Shown here one piece after another: positions 1-12,013 of a DNA stretch of 64,000 bases. Origin of the DNA: Symsagittifera roscoffensis (taxonomy: Eukaryota > Xenacoelomorpha > Acoela > Convolutidae); NCBI RefSeq assembly GCF_963678635.1, contig NC_087062.1:23642177-23706176 (forward strand). Reading direction: 5' to 3'. Below the pieces are notes generated by a model. That model searched no databases. It saw only the letters and a list, made by a program, of their open reading frames with translations, and had not been told where the DNA came from. How positions within the stretch are numbered: position 1 is the first letter of the stretch; each line of letters starts with the position of its first letter. The translations under genes and the position numbers were made by a program.

Positions 1-1330
1 CCCTATGCAGGATACCTGCTATCAGGAAGTTGCTCAATTTTTATAAATTACGAAGGAAACCTTCTTTGGTATTATACATGCACTAAAAAGTCTTATTATT
101 TTTTCGAAGACATTACCTGTCACCAAAGATTAATAATGTAAGAAAAAAGTACATTTCGGAGGCACCCTATCACGTATACAGCATACTTTTCAATAGGAAA
201 AAGATCTAACTTCTTCGATTATGAAGGAAACATCTTTTGGTATTACACATGCACTAAAAAGTTTCACCACTATATGTTTTTGAAAATAAAAAATGTTACA
301 AACGATTCCCTATATTCTATGAAAATTAAGGTATTTTTTAGGATAAAAATGTCCCATGTGGATTCGAATATAGCCACAATGTAGTACAGCTTAATCCAAA
401 CGAAGGTAACAGATATCTTTTTACACCATACTCATTTTAATGCCATCTTTAACAAACTTTCATCCTTAAGCATCCGAGCGAAAGCTCGTAACGCTAATAG
501 AGTTCTACAGTATCTAGGTAAACACTCAAAATCAGATATGGAAAACCACATCCGCGCATAACAATTTCAAGAACTATTTACAGAAAAGAACACCATGCAA
601 CGAAAATCAATCGACCCAAATCTTCAAAAACTTGCTGAAACTTGCTGTAATGCGATAAAATATTGGATATTTTAAAGAGATTAGAGATTACATTTACGCA
701 AATGGAGAAAATACCGCCCTCAAGACATTTCACCAATCACTATCTTCAGTTTTTACCCATAAAGAATGAAATCCCAGCATTTCTAGGATGGCCAATTTAA
801 ATCCTAGAAAGATTTCCTTCTACATTCTACACTCAATGTTCAGTGTTATAGGATGTCTATTATCACTACTTAAACCAATCTAAAACACATGCTTAATGCA
901 AACACATGCCAATAGACAAGCCAGCGTAGCAAGAAAAGTATTCGCAGGATTTTTTTGGCATTTTCTTCACATCAATTAATAAGATCCTTCTCGACGCAAA
1001 AACTCTGAACATAACCAAAAAAACTATCAACTAAACCAAAAACATGCGACACTCCGCAAGACAATACAGCCACGACACCCACAACATCATCGCAATTACT
1101 CAATTTACCAAATCAAAATCCTTCACAACTCATTACAAAAAATTATAGAAATGCACTCTCCATAGCACAACGCTTGCAACAAAATAACAGCATGCAACAA
1201 AGTCCCATATCGACAAAGTCCCACATATTTAAACAACAGAACACTGATGGAACATACGAACAAACGATAGAACAACACACACACAATAAGATTTCGTTCT
1301 CAGAGTAATCATCTTTTAAGCCCCCGATGA
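1..1330 (+). pseudogene. Envelope glycoprotein fragment (copy C), broken
   Basis: This matches roughly the last 45% of the 867-aa envelope protein of copy B, from the stretch before the conserved Tyr-Glu-Gly-Asn region through the membrane anchor to the end of the tail. The part at 1-176 and the part from about 177 both correspond to the same envelope segment, so the fragment carries a diverged internal tandem duplication. Frameshifts and stops occur every few dozen codons, for instance around 135 and 440. The membrane-anchor region corresponds to about 740-900. It cannot be expressed as a glycoprotein. Confidence 0.75.
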
Positions 1331-2604
1331 GCCGCCAAATTGGACCCATCACTTGTTCATTTTCTTATCTTGCCAAGCTCCACCGACACGACTATCCCGT
1401 ATCTATCTCAGACCTCACCTCTCCCCTCTTTTCCAATTTTAGCCATAATTTTTTTATCTAACTCACCACACATGGATTCTGTCGATTCAACCCAAACGGT
1501 GTTTGATACCAACTCCAATTTAAATAACCCCGCAATTGACACACCGATGAAACATTAAATTCTGAGCCGTCTCACAATTTTTTTTCCAAACACCTTTCCA
1601 AACCATAATTTTCTCCAACCCACCCACCATAATTTCCAGTTCAAACTGTTACCAAAGCGATGCTACTCCCATTCTCTCTACTCTTTCAAGTAATGAAGCC
1701 AGTTTACTTAGCTCAACCAACAATACCCAGATTGAGCATGATTTAGACGATTTTATTATTAAACAACAGCAATTTGATAACAAAAATAGTCCAGTAACGA
1801 TTCACCAATTAACTCACTCCGCTTCAACATCCGAGTCATCTACATCATCTACCCGTAATATCCCTACCCGCGAACAGCGTAACTTTAAATAGCGAAAACT
1901 CCCGAGCAACACACTCAAACTCCTAATCAATAGCCCTAAGTAACCCTTCAAAGTAATCACCTTGTCACAGTAATAAAAATCTTTAGTTGAAAACCTCTTC
2001 TGCTTTCCCCAGTTCACGTATCAAAACAGCCGAAAACCAAGCCCAACGAGCCCAGTATATTGACAAATTTTGCCTTCTCCCCACCCTTTCTTGGATCTCC
2101 TGCTAAAATTTTAGAGTAAAAATCTAACTCACTCGAAGTTACCTTAAAGAAGACAGCCGACGACGATGAACTTTGCGACATCATCATTCATCAACTTACC
2201 ACTGCACTTCAATTAAATCAACTCACTTACGTTGGCTTATCACTTTTTCCTAACAGCTTCATTGCACAACAATTAAACCAATTCGCAAAAACTCACTACG
2301 ACCGCAATGTCATCCGATACATGGAAGACTTACCGTAAGATAATGACCCGCAGTGAGTTCACAATCAACAGAGAAATTTTTCATAAAAACTTACTACATC
2401 TTCGACTTTGACAGCAATAACAAAACGTTAGATCATGTATTCGACCACGCATTCCAGAACAAAAAAGCTTATGAATCGTACTTTAGTAAGTTTGATAGCT
2501 TTCAGCTAACATTTATTTTTCTTGTACTTAAAGTGAGTGATATTAATTGTTCCAACGAAGTCATGCTTAAAACTAAACTCACCCATACTCATACCTACTA
2601 CAGA
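1327..2604 (+). pseudogene. Accessory 602-aa protein gene, copy C, broken and cut by gap
   Basis: It begins with the same ATGA overlap to the envelope stop as copies A and B and is homologous to the first 70% of the 602-aa accessory protein. The Ser/Thr/Pro-rich N-terminal part has drifted and contains stops (first at 1556-1558). The best-preserved stretch is 2356-2604, which aligns with residues near 358-440 of the copy B protein, including the Thr-His-Thr-His-Thr-Tyr-Tyr-Arg run just before the gap. That this segment resists decay suggests the C-terminal part is the conserved domain. Confidence 0.7.
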
Positions 2605-2804
2605 NNNNNNNNNNNNNNNNNNNNNNNNNNNNNNNNNNNNNNNNNNNNNNNNNNNNNNNNNNNNNNNNNNNNNNNNNNNNNNNNNNNNNNNNNNNNNNNN
2701 NNNNNNNNNNNNNNNNNNNNNNNNNNNNNNNNNNNNNNNNNNNNNNNNNNNNNNNNNNNNNNNNNNNNNNNNNNNNNNNNNNNNNNNNNNNNNNNNNNNN
2801 NNNN
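2605..2804. other. Assembly gap (200 N)
   Basis: Exactly 200 undetermined bases. The round length suggests a placeholder, so the true distance is unknown. Reading frames drawn through it are meaningless. Confidence 0.99.
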
Positions 2805-3235
2805 GTGTTCTTGTCCTGAGATCAAATTTTAAAAGATTTAAATTTACTTTTCGTTGATTAAAAACGTTTAAAGATTGCAAACTTGCCCAATTCGGGTTAT
2901 CTATTGCACAATATGTCATATCAAACTTTGATATCATTATGTAGCTCCCACATGGCTGGTTGGAGCAATTGCGTAGTGCAATTTTTTCTTACAAGTTTTG
3001 AATAAACAAGTGCTCTCATGCGTTCGCGTCATTAAGGACTCCCCAGCCATGATTCGGAGATACAAAACAGATGTCTCCGAGTCGAGAAAAATCATTCTGA
3101 GCTTTTCCGTTTTTCTGACAAACTTATCGCCTCCTATTCTCCCACTTTTGACCTTAAAAATTGCTCTCTTAAAAAATAACAGCAAAAACAAACATATAAC
3201 AGAAGTTTAAAAGTTTATGTTTTTGAAAACTTATG
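2805..3235. other. Non-coding, nothing recognised
   Basis: AT-rich sequence after the gap. No frame looks coding on either strand and no match to the LTR element is visible. Confidence 0.5.
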
Positions 3236-5815
3236 GTTCCGACTTTCGATACAAAAGTAACGGAATATTTGTGCTCGGGGTGGTTTTTTTTCTTTCTTCA
3301 GACAAATTTCGACTTTTTAACTAGCCATTTTTGACGGAATTTTAGTAAGACTTAATCCGTCTTAGAAATCGTTCCAAACTGGTTGAAAAAAGCTCATTTT
3401 CCATAATTGATTTGTTACAAGGAGCAAAATCTATCCTTTTGTAATTGATATGGCGTAAGGGGGGATGGTTTTCAAAAAAAAGTTTCGATTTTTAGAAAAA
3501 AAATTCTCATTTTATTTTGTTAATTTAATTTTTTTTATGTTGTTACTGCTCCATAAAGCTTAGGAGGCAGTCGGAACATTCAGGGCTTCGCCCTGATACG
3601 GGCAGTCTTGTTCCTTTAATACTAAGTTTCTTGAGGTTAATTTCAAACTTGATATTTTCAGTAATACATGCACAGCGACCACCTATCCTTGTTATTTGTA
3701 TGAAATCTCAGAGCCCATATAAACAATCTAGTGATCAAAAACCGCGACCTATGTTCAGACTTTGAAATTGCAGTTTCAGGGCAGAAGTTTGACTGGCAAA
3801 AATCTGAGCATTAAGTCGCCAAAGTATTGAAAAGACATTAAAATTTGGACGCAAAGACTTTGGATTTCAGAATTTTAAGCATTGGGCACAAAATTTGGGT
3901 TCATATCGGGGCGCTATATCGAAGACTAGTTGGGGTATAAAAAACTGGTCGCATTCAACCCTTCCCGAGCAAAAATATAGGTTATCTGCATCAGACGTGC
4001 ATTACATGAACAAAATTATTTTGTCTGGGCCTACTCGAAAAAGTATTAAGGACAACCAAATGAGCAAAATTAAGAGATATGGCCGTTAATAATTAAATTT
4101 GCGCCGTTTTGTAGCCTCGAAACGTCAAAACAGAGTCCAGGTAAAACATGCGGGCGAAGCATGTTAAGTTACCCAAAAACTTCAGATAAGCTTACTTGTA
4201 CATATATTTTTTCTGCAACTTCGAAATAAATGTATTTGTTCCGACTTTCGATACAAAAGTAACGCAATATTTGTGCTCGGTGTGGGTTTTTTTGTTTCTT
4301 CAGACAAATTTCGACTTTTTAGCTAGCTTTTTTTGAAAGAATTTTTTTTACATCAACCAAAAGGAATTTTTGTCCTTAGCTTTAATTTGAAAAGATAGTA
4401 CAGCTGTGATCATTTTTCGTAAAGTTAGTGGGGTTTAAAGATTGCCATTTCGGCCAATTTTGCACAATTAACGCGCGATATTTTTCGCGCTATTAATGCA
4501 TAAGCGGAGACTTGATCGTCTTAGAAATCGTCCAAACTGGTTGAAAGAAGCTTGTTAGCCATAAATGATTTGTTACAAGGAGCGAAATCTATCCTTTTGT
4601 ATTTTATATGTCGTCTGGGGGAATGATTTTCATAAAATTTTCAAAATTTAGAAAAAAATGTCTCATTTTGTTTTATTACAAATTTTTTTTTTGTTATTAC
4701 TGCTCCATAAACCTTAAGAGGCAGTCGGACATTCAGGTGTTCGTCCCTATACGAGCAGTCTTGTTCCTTTAATACTAAGTTTCTTGGCGTTAATTTCAAA
4801 CTTGAAAGTTTCAGTAATATATGCACAGCGACCACCTATCCTTGTTATTTGTATGAAATCTCAGTGCCCATATGAACAATCTAGTGATCAAAGACCGCGA
4901 CTTATGTTCGCAAAATTTGGACGCAAAGACTTTGCATATCAGAATTTTAAGCATTGAGCACAAAATTTGGGTTCATATCGGTGCGCTATATTGAAGACGA
5001 GATGGGGTATAAAAAACTGCTCGCATTCAACCCTTCTCGATTAAAATTATAGGTTATTTGCATCAGACGCGCATTGCATGAAAAAAAGTGATTTGTCTGG
5101 GCCTATTCGAAAAAGTATTAAGGACAACCAAATGACCAAAATGAAGGGATATGGCCGATAACAAATAAACTTTAATTTGCGCCGTTTTTGTAGCCTCGAA
5201 ACGTCAAAACAGAGTCCAGGTAAAACATGCGAGCGAAGCATGTTAAGTTACTCAAAAACTTCAGGCAAGCTTACTTGTACATTTTTTTTTCTGCAACTTC
5301 GAAATGTATGTATTTGTTCCGACTTTCGATACGAAAGTAACGCAAAATTTCCGTGATCGGGGTGGGTTTTTTTATTTCTTCAGACAAATTTCGACTTTTA
5401 AGCCAGCCATTTTCGACGGATTTTATTTTCATATCAATCAAAAGATATTGTTGTCCAGAGCTTAAATTTGAAAAGATAGTACACCTGTGATATTTTTTCG
5501 TAAATTAGTGGGATTTAAAGATTCTCTTTTTGGCCAATTTTGGACAATTAACGAGCGATATATTTCGCGCTATTATTGCGTAAGCGGAGATTTAATCAGT
5601 CTTAGAAATCGTTCCAAACTGGTCAAAAGACGCTTATTTGCCATAATTTATTTGATACAAGGAGCGAAATCTATCTTTTGGTAATTTATATGGCGTGTGG
5701 GTGGATGATTTTCATAAGAAGTTTCAAATTAAAAAAAAAATTTCTCATTTTATTTTTTTATTTTTATTTATTTTATGTTAATACTGCTCCAAAAACCTTA
5801 AAATGCAGTCAGAAC
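3236..5815 (+). repeat. Tandem array of ~1-kb units, each carrying a short-TIR element (family R1)
   Basis: Two and a half head-to-tail units start at 3236, 4238 and 5316 (periods 1,002 and 1,078 bp). Each begins with an R1 element that opens with GTTCCGACTTTCG and closes with the inverted match GTCGGAAC (3570-3577; one base lost at 4724-4730; one base changed at 5808-5815). Just outside the right end lies the perfect hairpin CAGGGCTTCGCCCTG (3581-3595), degraded in the later units. The 0.6-kb spacers at 3578-4237 and 4731-5315 are homologous to each other. R1 is seen again at 16.1, 20.2, 58.6, 59.6 and 60.4 kb. No coding capacity is visible, so these are probably non-autonomous DNA-transposon units that were later duplicated in tandem. 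Confidence 0.8.
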
Positions 5816-6016
5816 ATTCATTACTTTGCCCTGATACAAGCCGCTTTTTTTATTTTCTTCATAAAAACATTCTACGCGCACAGTGTTGCGACAGAAATTC
5901 GACAGTGTTAGTTATTTACACATACTTACACAATTATCGCTTGATTGATAATGTTGCCAAGCGTAGACACAAGATATCATATTTTCATTGTTATTGTTTT
6001 CGAGTTCGTGTTGACA

Positions 6017-6601
6017 ATGGAAAGTTTTATGACAAATAAAAACAACGAAATTCTACTTTATGATGCATTCGCATACTTCAAACATCGGATTATAACAGAC
6101 ACCTCAATTTCGTGCCGATGTGTTTTATCCAAATGCAATGGCTGTGTGCGCACTTCCCAAGATAACATCACTATCAGAAAAGATCACAGTCATTTTCCCG
6201 ATCCAGCCGATATTGAAAAACTAAAATTTAGGACAGCTCTCAAAACAAGAGCAGTTGTCGTAGATGAGCCACCACATCAAACAATTTTTTCCGTCCAAAG
6301 GGACATCAACAGAGAGACTGCAGCAGTAATCCCGAGCTATTCCGCCAACCAGAGGACGTTTAACAGAGTAAAACAGGAAAAACGGCCCAGAATGCAGTAA
6401 CCCCAATCCTTAACTGATTTTGAACTGCCAGAGTTGCTGAAAGTGACACACAGTGGCAATCGTTTCTTTCATTTTGATTCTGGACCTAATGATAACAAGC
6501 AAATATTGTTTTACACCACTCTTCCGGGACTCGACCTTCTCAGTGGCGCTGATGATTGGCTCTGCGATGGCACCTTTTCAAGACAAACAGAAAAACGCTG
6601 A
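6017..6601 (+). pseudogene. FLYWCH zinc finger + start of MULE-type transposase, truncated
   Basis: The ATG at 6017 opens a frame with a FLYWCH-type zinc finger: a hydrophobic tract, then Cys-X-Cys...Lys-Cys-X2-Cys and the closing His-Ser-His, residues about 8-65. An in-frame TAA at 6398-6400 interrupts it. The same frame then continues with the N-terminal part of a Mutator-like (MULE) transposase: FFHFDSG, a Phe-Tyr-Thr-Thr segment, and Trp-Leu-Cys-Asp-Gly-Thr-Phe at about 6558-6578. In MULE transposases DGTF holds the first catalytic Asp. Coding ends at TGA 6599-6601, so the rest of the DDE domain is missing. FLYWCH-MULE fusions are known in animal genomes; this one is dead. Confidence 0.75.
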
Positions 6602-7024
6602 AATCTTGATCGAAAAAATATGTGCCGGGCAAATATGATAAAAATTATAAAAACCTCTTTGTTTCAAAATTGACAAAACCTTTCCGAATTAGTTGTGGCC
6701 TACGAACCAAGTTAACTTTTGAGTTTCCTAAAAGGGTGCAACATCAAACTATAATTCAAAGTCAATTTATTTTCCAAAGTTATTATTGCGAAGCAATAAT
6801 TTTCAATAAGTTTTAAATTTTTTCCCAGAAGTTTTCCTAATTGAGCTAGACCCGTTTTGAAAACAGCAAACTGATCAATGTAACCAAGCTTTTCCCATCC
6901 TCTTCCTTTTGGCTCAATCAAGTCAACCCATTTCAACTTTGTCCTAGTTCACCCAATTTTGGGTTTTTTAATTTCAAATATTGACTAAATTACGAAAAAT
7001 TTTTGTCGAACCCGAGATTTGAAT
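6602..7024. other. Non-coding, nothing recognised
   Basis: AT-rich sequence following the transposase relic. No reading frame on either strand shows recognisable protein similarity, and no repeat family could be assigned. Confidence 0.4.
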
Positions 7025-7190
7025 TTCAAGGCTCAAGGTTCAAGGCTCAAAGCTTAAAAAATATGCTTCATTGGGTCCTTTTTGGCTGATAATCAATGAA
7101 ACAGTATAGGTAAAAATTCAAGGTTCAAGGTTCAAGGTTCAAAAAATATGCTTCATTGGGTCCTTTTTGGCTGATAATCAATGAAATAAT
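7025..7190. repeat. Short tandem repeat, two ~80-bp units with GGTTCAA sub-repeats
   Basis: Two adjacent units each contain several AAGGTTCAAGGTTC-like words followed by the same run (TATGCTTCATTGGG and the sequence to AATCAATGAAA). The sub-repeat count differs between the units, which is typical of a small minisatellite. Confidence 0.8.
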
Positions 7191-7901
7191 ATAAACAAAA
7201 ATAGGGCTCAACCTTTTCAAATAGGAAACAACCACACAGCAAACGAAAATCGAACCTCAAACTCTAAAATTTGGTCCATGTACCTTAAAAGCAGCTGGTT
7301 TTTAATTTCAAAACATAATCTTTTTACAAAAGATCAATTTGATCTCTGTCAGCGGTTCTCTACAATCTATAATTTTTTCAAAAATCCCCGGCAATTTAGA
7401 AATTGTTATCAAACAAAACCTTTTAGAAGACACCTGCTCTTCTTTGATTTGATGCGCATCAATTTACATCTTTTTATATAATTAGAAAACTAACTTTCGA
7501 AACTAAAACCTAAATCGTTATTGATTCTTTCGATGCATCTCGACAGACAAAACAAATGAAATATACGTTTCGATCGAATTAACTTTCCAAATGAGACAGC
7601 AAAACCAAAGCACGTACAAGATCAATTTTTCTTTTCAAAAGCTGGGAAAAAGATGAGTTGTTTGGAAACTCAAAGTGGCTGCCAATAATCGATAAAATCT
7701 TGAAATTTTAACATCTTATCTTGATTAGGGTTACAAAACAGAGCGCGATTTAAAAAATGTTAGATTTTAATTTAATTAGTCAAACTAATAGTACTTTGAT
7801 CATTGAAAACCTTGACATTTTTTTCCAACGGCATTATTATAAACTTATCTAATCTCTTCTGTAAGACTACTGTCAATATCTAAGCTGGATGTATCAATGA
7901 A
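7191..7901. other. Non-coding 3' flank of the PB1-ZZ gene
   Basis: AT-rich sequence with no convincing frame. It lies immediately downstream of the minus-strand PB1-ZZ gene and presumably holds its 3' UTR; I cannot pick out a convincing poly(A) site. Confidence 0.4.
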
Positions 7902-8489
7902 TTACTCGTAAGGAGGTGGAAGATCTCCACCGGTAGTGCTGATGTTTGCCGTTATTTGGTCAGCATCACTCACAAGAAACTGAATCTTCCAAAATTCATG
8001 GTGCGAATGCGCTCCATCCAGCATACATGAAGCGCACAGGTCAAAATCGCTGCATGTTTTGCATTTGAATCTCACCCCCACAATTGGACTCATTGGACAT
8101 CCATCGCCATCGCAAACTGTTCCACCGTGAAAATTGGGAGGATAAGAAGTGGGAGTTGTCTCGGAAACACAAACCATAGGGACGAATGATTGCGACAGCT
8201 GCAAGCCATTCATTTGGTCTGCGATTTCGGAGGTGTCTTCAATGAAAACAGAAAAACCTTGTTTTCTAGAATGACGCATCGCATATTGTAGCTCGTCGTC
8301 GGATGAGAACAAAATTAAATCGCCGTCTGAGTCTTTCCACCGTAATTTAATCTGATTTCGAGTTGACGCTAGATTCGGGAATAAATCTGTAACTGTGTTT
8401 TTCAGCTGTAAATAGGTAGTTTTATTCGCATGTTTCAATTCAAACATTCTTATATCATTCTTATAAAACGCTTTGACAGGCTTAGACAT
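7902..8489 (-). CDS. PB1 + ZZ zinc-finger protein (N-terminal half of p62/sequestosome type)
   Basis: A single-exon frame of 195 aa. Residues about 4-86 form a PB1 domain with the N-terminal Lys (KAFY) and an acidic OPCA-like motif (WKDSDGDLILFSSDDEL, near 51-67), so it could polymerise head-to-tail as p62 does. After a linker of about 35 residues, residues 121-170 form a ZZ finger: KCKTC, DLCASC and HSHHEF. The first cysteine pair is unusual: Cys-X4-Cys (VCDGDGC) rather than the Cys-X2-Cys of its two neighbours. Unlike p62 it ends soon after the ZZ, with no LIR or UBA, and its last residues are LPPPYE, a PPxY motif typical of WW-domain ligands. The split paralogue near 37.5 kb ends the same way. 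A role in signalling or autophagy scaffolding is inference from the domains. Confidence 0.85.
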   Translation of the reverse strand: MSKPVKAFYKNDIRMFELKHANKTTYLQLKNTVTDLFPNLASTRNQIKLRWKDSDGDLILFSSDDELQYAMRHSRKQGFSVFIEDTSEIADQMNGLQLSQSFVPMVCVSETTPTSYPPNFHGGTVCDGDGCPMSPIVGVRFKCKTCSDFDLCASCMLDGAHSHHEFWKIQFLVSDADQITANISTTGGDLPPPYE

Positions 8490-8835
8490 TTTTAAATGCT
8501 TTTTAATCTTTGTGTCTTGATATTTTTATGTTTTTTCTTAAATCAGTAAAATAAACTGTACAAGCGTTGTATAATTTGTAAGAACGAACTATGATTTGTT
8601 TGTAATGCTTGTCCACCAATAACTCTCTCACTTTTAGTAGTTTCTACCAATTTTCTTGCTAACTCCTAACAATAGAACAATTCGCTGAGATTAGTCAACA
8701 TCCATGTTTGTTTTACAGAACAGTCTGTCTACAGATACAATGAGAACATAATGTTAACAGCACCAACATTGTGCCAGATGATTTTAATTAGATTGGATAC
8801 TGAAAAGATCGATGGTTGCACTGAACCACTTCACA
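8490..8835. other. Upstream region of the PB1-ZZ gene
   Basis: Non-coding and AT-rich. It must contain the promoter and 5' UTR of the minus-strand gene if that gene is active, but no core element is clear by eye. Confidence 0.4.
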
Positions 8836-9200
8836 CAGGGGCGGATTTAGGGGGTGGGCCCAGGGACGGACGCTCTCTTTCCCCCCCCCCCCCCCCCCTT
8901 ACGGAAAGGATTCGACCCACTGCCGACCCAAAAGGTCACCCCTTTGAACTATTTTGAGATATCCATTCTTATTTGACGGACCCTAAGTTTTTTAAGGGGG
9001 CATTCGGCGCCAATATATACTAATTTTAAGGGGTGAGCGCGCGCCGAAAAAGCGCGAGTTTTTGGGTAAAACATTTCTAAAAAGCTTAAAAATGCCTTTT
9101 TGGTGTTTTTTTTTCAAAATTTGCCTGCGGCACAAGTTTTGGCGCCAAAACAGGGACTTTTTAGTGCTTTGGGAGAGCTTGGAAGCTAGATCCGCCCCTG
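8836..9200. mobile_element. hAT-type MITE (family H), copy 1
   Basis: It starts CAGGGGCGGATTTAG and ends with the inverted match CTAGATCCGCCCCTG. The inside is shared with the other family members (a CCGACCCAAAAGGTC block, a GCGCGCGCC block, poly-C). Flanking octamers acttcaca and atcttaca agree at only 5 of 8 positions, so the target duplication has decayed. It has no coding capacity. These terminal bases and 8-bp duplications are typical of hAT-superfamily elements. Confidence 0.85.
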
Positions 9201-9570
9201 ATCTTACACACTTTCTACCACTCAAGAATCAACAATTTTGAAACACCTATCAATAATGATGTGAATAAGGTACCGATGTTTTTTGATTGATCTCTCCATC
9301 CATACCACACTAGTGGTTCATGGCTGTTTCATGAAAATATACATGTTGCAAATTAGAGTCATTACGTTTTTTTATGATAAATAAAGAGACTTACGAATCA
9401 GTTCTGTTTTTCAACAAGAACTTTGTTTCGATTCTGTGTTCTTTTTCAACGTCGATTAGAGTCGTTTTGTTTATTGTGAATACAAACAATACTGTTAAAT
9501 CTTTGCTTTGCAAGCTTGTCTGTCCGAGGTGCTCACTTTATGTTTCGACCGTCTCGACTAAAAATTGGTA
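9201..9570. other. Non-coding, nothing recognised
   Basis: Unique-looking sequence between a MITE and the duplicated block. It ends in a stretch rich in TTTCGACC/CTCGACT words. Confidence 0.35.
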
Positions 9571-9971
9571 TATTTTCTCCAGGTTCGATCAATTCAGGTA
9601 ATGTTCAGGAGTGTTTTTCATCTTACGAAGATTTTGTTTCGAAGAATTTGCGTCGAAAAATTTGAACAAAGGGTTGGTTTTTGAAAAGAGTTGATTTCTG
9701 TTTCGACCGTGCTCGAAGTATATTTTGACCAGCGGCGGATCTAGGATTTTCTCGAGGGGGGAGGATTTTTTTTAGGTGGACCAAATTGATTCTTTTCGAC
9801 TAAAAATTGGTATATTTTCTCCAGGTTCGATCAATTCAGGTAATGTTCAGGAGTGTTTTTCATCTTACGAAGATTTTGTTTCGAAGAATTTGCGTCGAAA
9901 AATTTGAACAAAGGGTTGGTTTTTGAAAAGAGTTGATTTCTGTTTCGACCGTGCTCGAAGTATATTTTGAC

Positions 9972-10270
9972 CAGCGGCGGATCTAGGATTTTCTCGAGGG
10001 GGGAGGATTTTTTTTAGGTGGACCAAATTGATTCCCGTTTTTGGGCACTTTTTGGAAAACTTTGACAAAAAAATCGCATTTTTTTTTGGCGCGCGCTCCT
10101 TCTCAAAGTTAGTATACATTGGCGCCAAAGGCGCCTTAAGAAAAATTTTAGTGTCCGTCACCAAAAATGGATGTCTTAAAAAGTACGAAAGGGTGGACCC
10201 TCTGGGTCGGCAGGGGGTCGAATCCCTGAGGAGAAGCGTCCGCCCCCCGCCCCCCTTAAATCCGCCCCTG
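9972..10270. mobile_element. hAT-type MITE (family H), copy 2a
   Basis: Ends CAGCGGCGGATCTAGG and AAATCCGCCCCTG, with a perfect 8-bp target duplication ATTTTGAC at 9964-9971 and 10271-10278. A partial extra left end at 9730 comes from the 242-bp local duplication. Confidence 0.9.
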
Positions 10271-11100
10271 ATTTTGACCATGACCATGTTCGGGAAATGT
10301 TTCGAGTATGTGCTCGTTTGTTTCGAACTTGTACTTTTTGAGTATGTGCTCGACCTAACCCCTCGTCTCGACTATTATTTGCTCAAGCACCAACATTAAG
10401 CTCAATTTTGAAAAATGAAATATAGAGTGAGCATCTCGGACCTAGTTAATATTGCATGATACATGATACACAAACAACCCTGTGATTGTGATAAACTGAA
10501 TAAATAGATACGTTTTGCATTGAGGTTTTATCTTTGGGCAGCCCTTGTCTATGAATGGATTTTAGAGATCCGGTTGGTGCGCATCCGTATCAGAAGAAAA
10601 ATACGATTCAAGGTTAAATCAGATTATTTCAAAGCGGTCCCGGTTGTTGGAAATCACAAGCTTACCTTCAAAATCCAGCTCATTTTAGAGCGGACACGGA
10701 ATTACAGTACATTAAAATAATTCTCTGACAGCGGACCTTTTTCATGGAAAAAAAAACTTCTTTCCGACTAATGTGCTCAGCAGAAACGATTGCTAAAAAA
10801 GTACAAGAGCTACATTACGAGGACAAACTGTGCATTCGATAGGCGCACAATTTTGTGTCTGTATGATCCTGGATTCCATAGAAAAACCTTCAAATATTTT
10901 CCAAATTGCCAGTGGTTTCCACTTACAAAACTCCAGGTATATATTTTCTCCAGGTTCGATCAATTCAGGTAATGTTCAGGAGTGTTTTTCATCTTACGAA
11001 GATTTTGTTTCGAAGAATTTGCGTCGAAAAATTTGAACAAAGGGTTGGTTTTTGAAAAGAGTTGATTTCTGTTTCGACCGTGCTCGAAGTATATTTTGAC

Positions 11101-11474
11101 CAGCGGCGGATCTAGGATTTTCTCGAGGGGGGAGGATTTTTTTTAGGTGGACCAAATTGATTCTCGGAGCTCTCCTAAAGCCTAAAGACGCTGTTTTGGC
11201 CAAATTTTCTGCACCGCAGCCAAACTTTTGAAAACAGGTCAAAAAAGCCGTTTTTGGGAACTTTTTGGAAACTTTGACAAAAAAATCGCGTTTTTTTTGG
11301 CGCGCGCTCCTTCTCAAAGTTAGTATACATTGGCGCCAAAGGCGCCTTAAGAAAAATTTTAGTGTCCGTCACCAAAAATGGATGTCTTAAAAAGTACGAA
11401 AGGGTGGACCCTCTGGGTCGGCAGGGGGTCGAATCCCTGAGGAGAAGCGTCCGCCCCCCTTAAATCCGCCCCTG
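11101..11474. mobile_element. hAT-type MITE (family H), copy 2b
   Basis: Same ends and same ATTTTGAC target duplication (11093-11100 and 11475-11482) as copy 2a, so it was copied with the surrounding block rather than inserted independently. It retains internal sequence that copy 2a lacks. Confidence 0.9.
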
Positions 11475-12013
11475 ATTTTGACCATGACCATGTTCGGGAA
11501 ATGTTTCGAGTATGTGCTCGTTTGTTTCGAAATTGTACTTTTTGAGTATGTGCTCGACCTAACCCCTCGTCTCGACTATTATTTGCTCAAGCACCAACAT
11601 TAAGCTCAATTTTGAAAAATGAAATTTAGAGTGAGCATCTCGAACCTAGTTAATATTGCATGATACATGATACACAAACAACCCTGTGATTGTGATAAAC
11701 TGAATAAATAGATACGTTTTGCATTGAGGTTTTATCTTTGGGCAGCCCCTGTCTATGAATGGATTTTAGAGATCCGGTTGGTGCGCATCCGTATCAGAAG
11801 AAAAATACGATTCAAGGTTAAATCAGATTATTTCAAAGCGGTCCCGGTTGTTGGAAATCACAAGCTTACCTTCAAAATCCAGCTCATTTTAGAGCGGACA
11901 CGGAATTACAGTACATTAAAATAATTCTCTGACAGCGGACCTTTTTCATGGAAAAAAAACTTCTTTCCGACTAATGTGCTCAGCAGAAACGATTGCTAAA
12001 AAAGTACAAGAGC

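Larger units (their letters stand above)
1..2604 (+). mobile_element. Copy C: decayed 3' fragment of the giant retrovirus-like element
   Basis: Base-level similarity to copies A and B covers the last third of the envelope gene and most of the downstream accessory gene, in the same order and with the same ATGA junction (1327-1330). It is the most diverged of the three copies, with stops and indels throughout. It starts before the window and is cut by the assembly gap at 2605. Sequence after the gap is not recognisable as the element, so its 3' LTR is not seen. Confidence 0.85.

Noticed and set aside
2353-2937. Frames of 75-159 codons running through the gap region
   Set aside because: They cross 200 N, so most of their codons are undefined; only 2356-2604 has real similarity, to the accessory gene.
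9865-11375. Minus-strand frames of 66-140 codons repeated in both duplicated blocks
   Set aside because: They lie across hAT-type MITEs and their flanks; the similarity between them is due to the DNA duplication, and no protein family fits.
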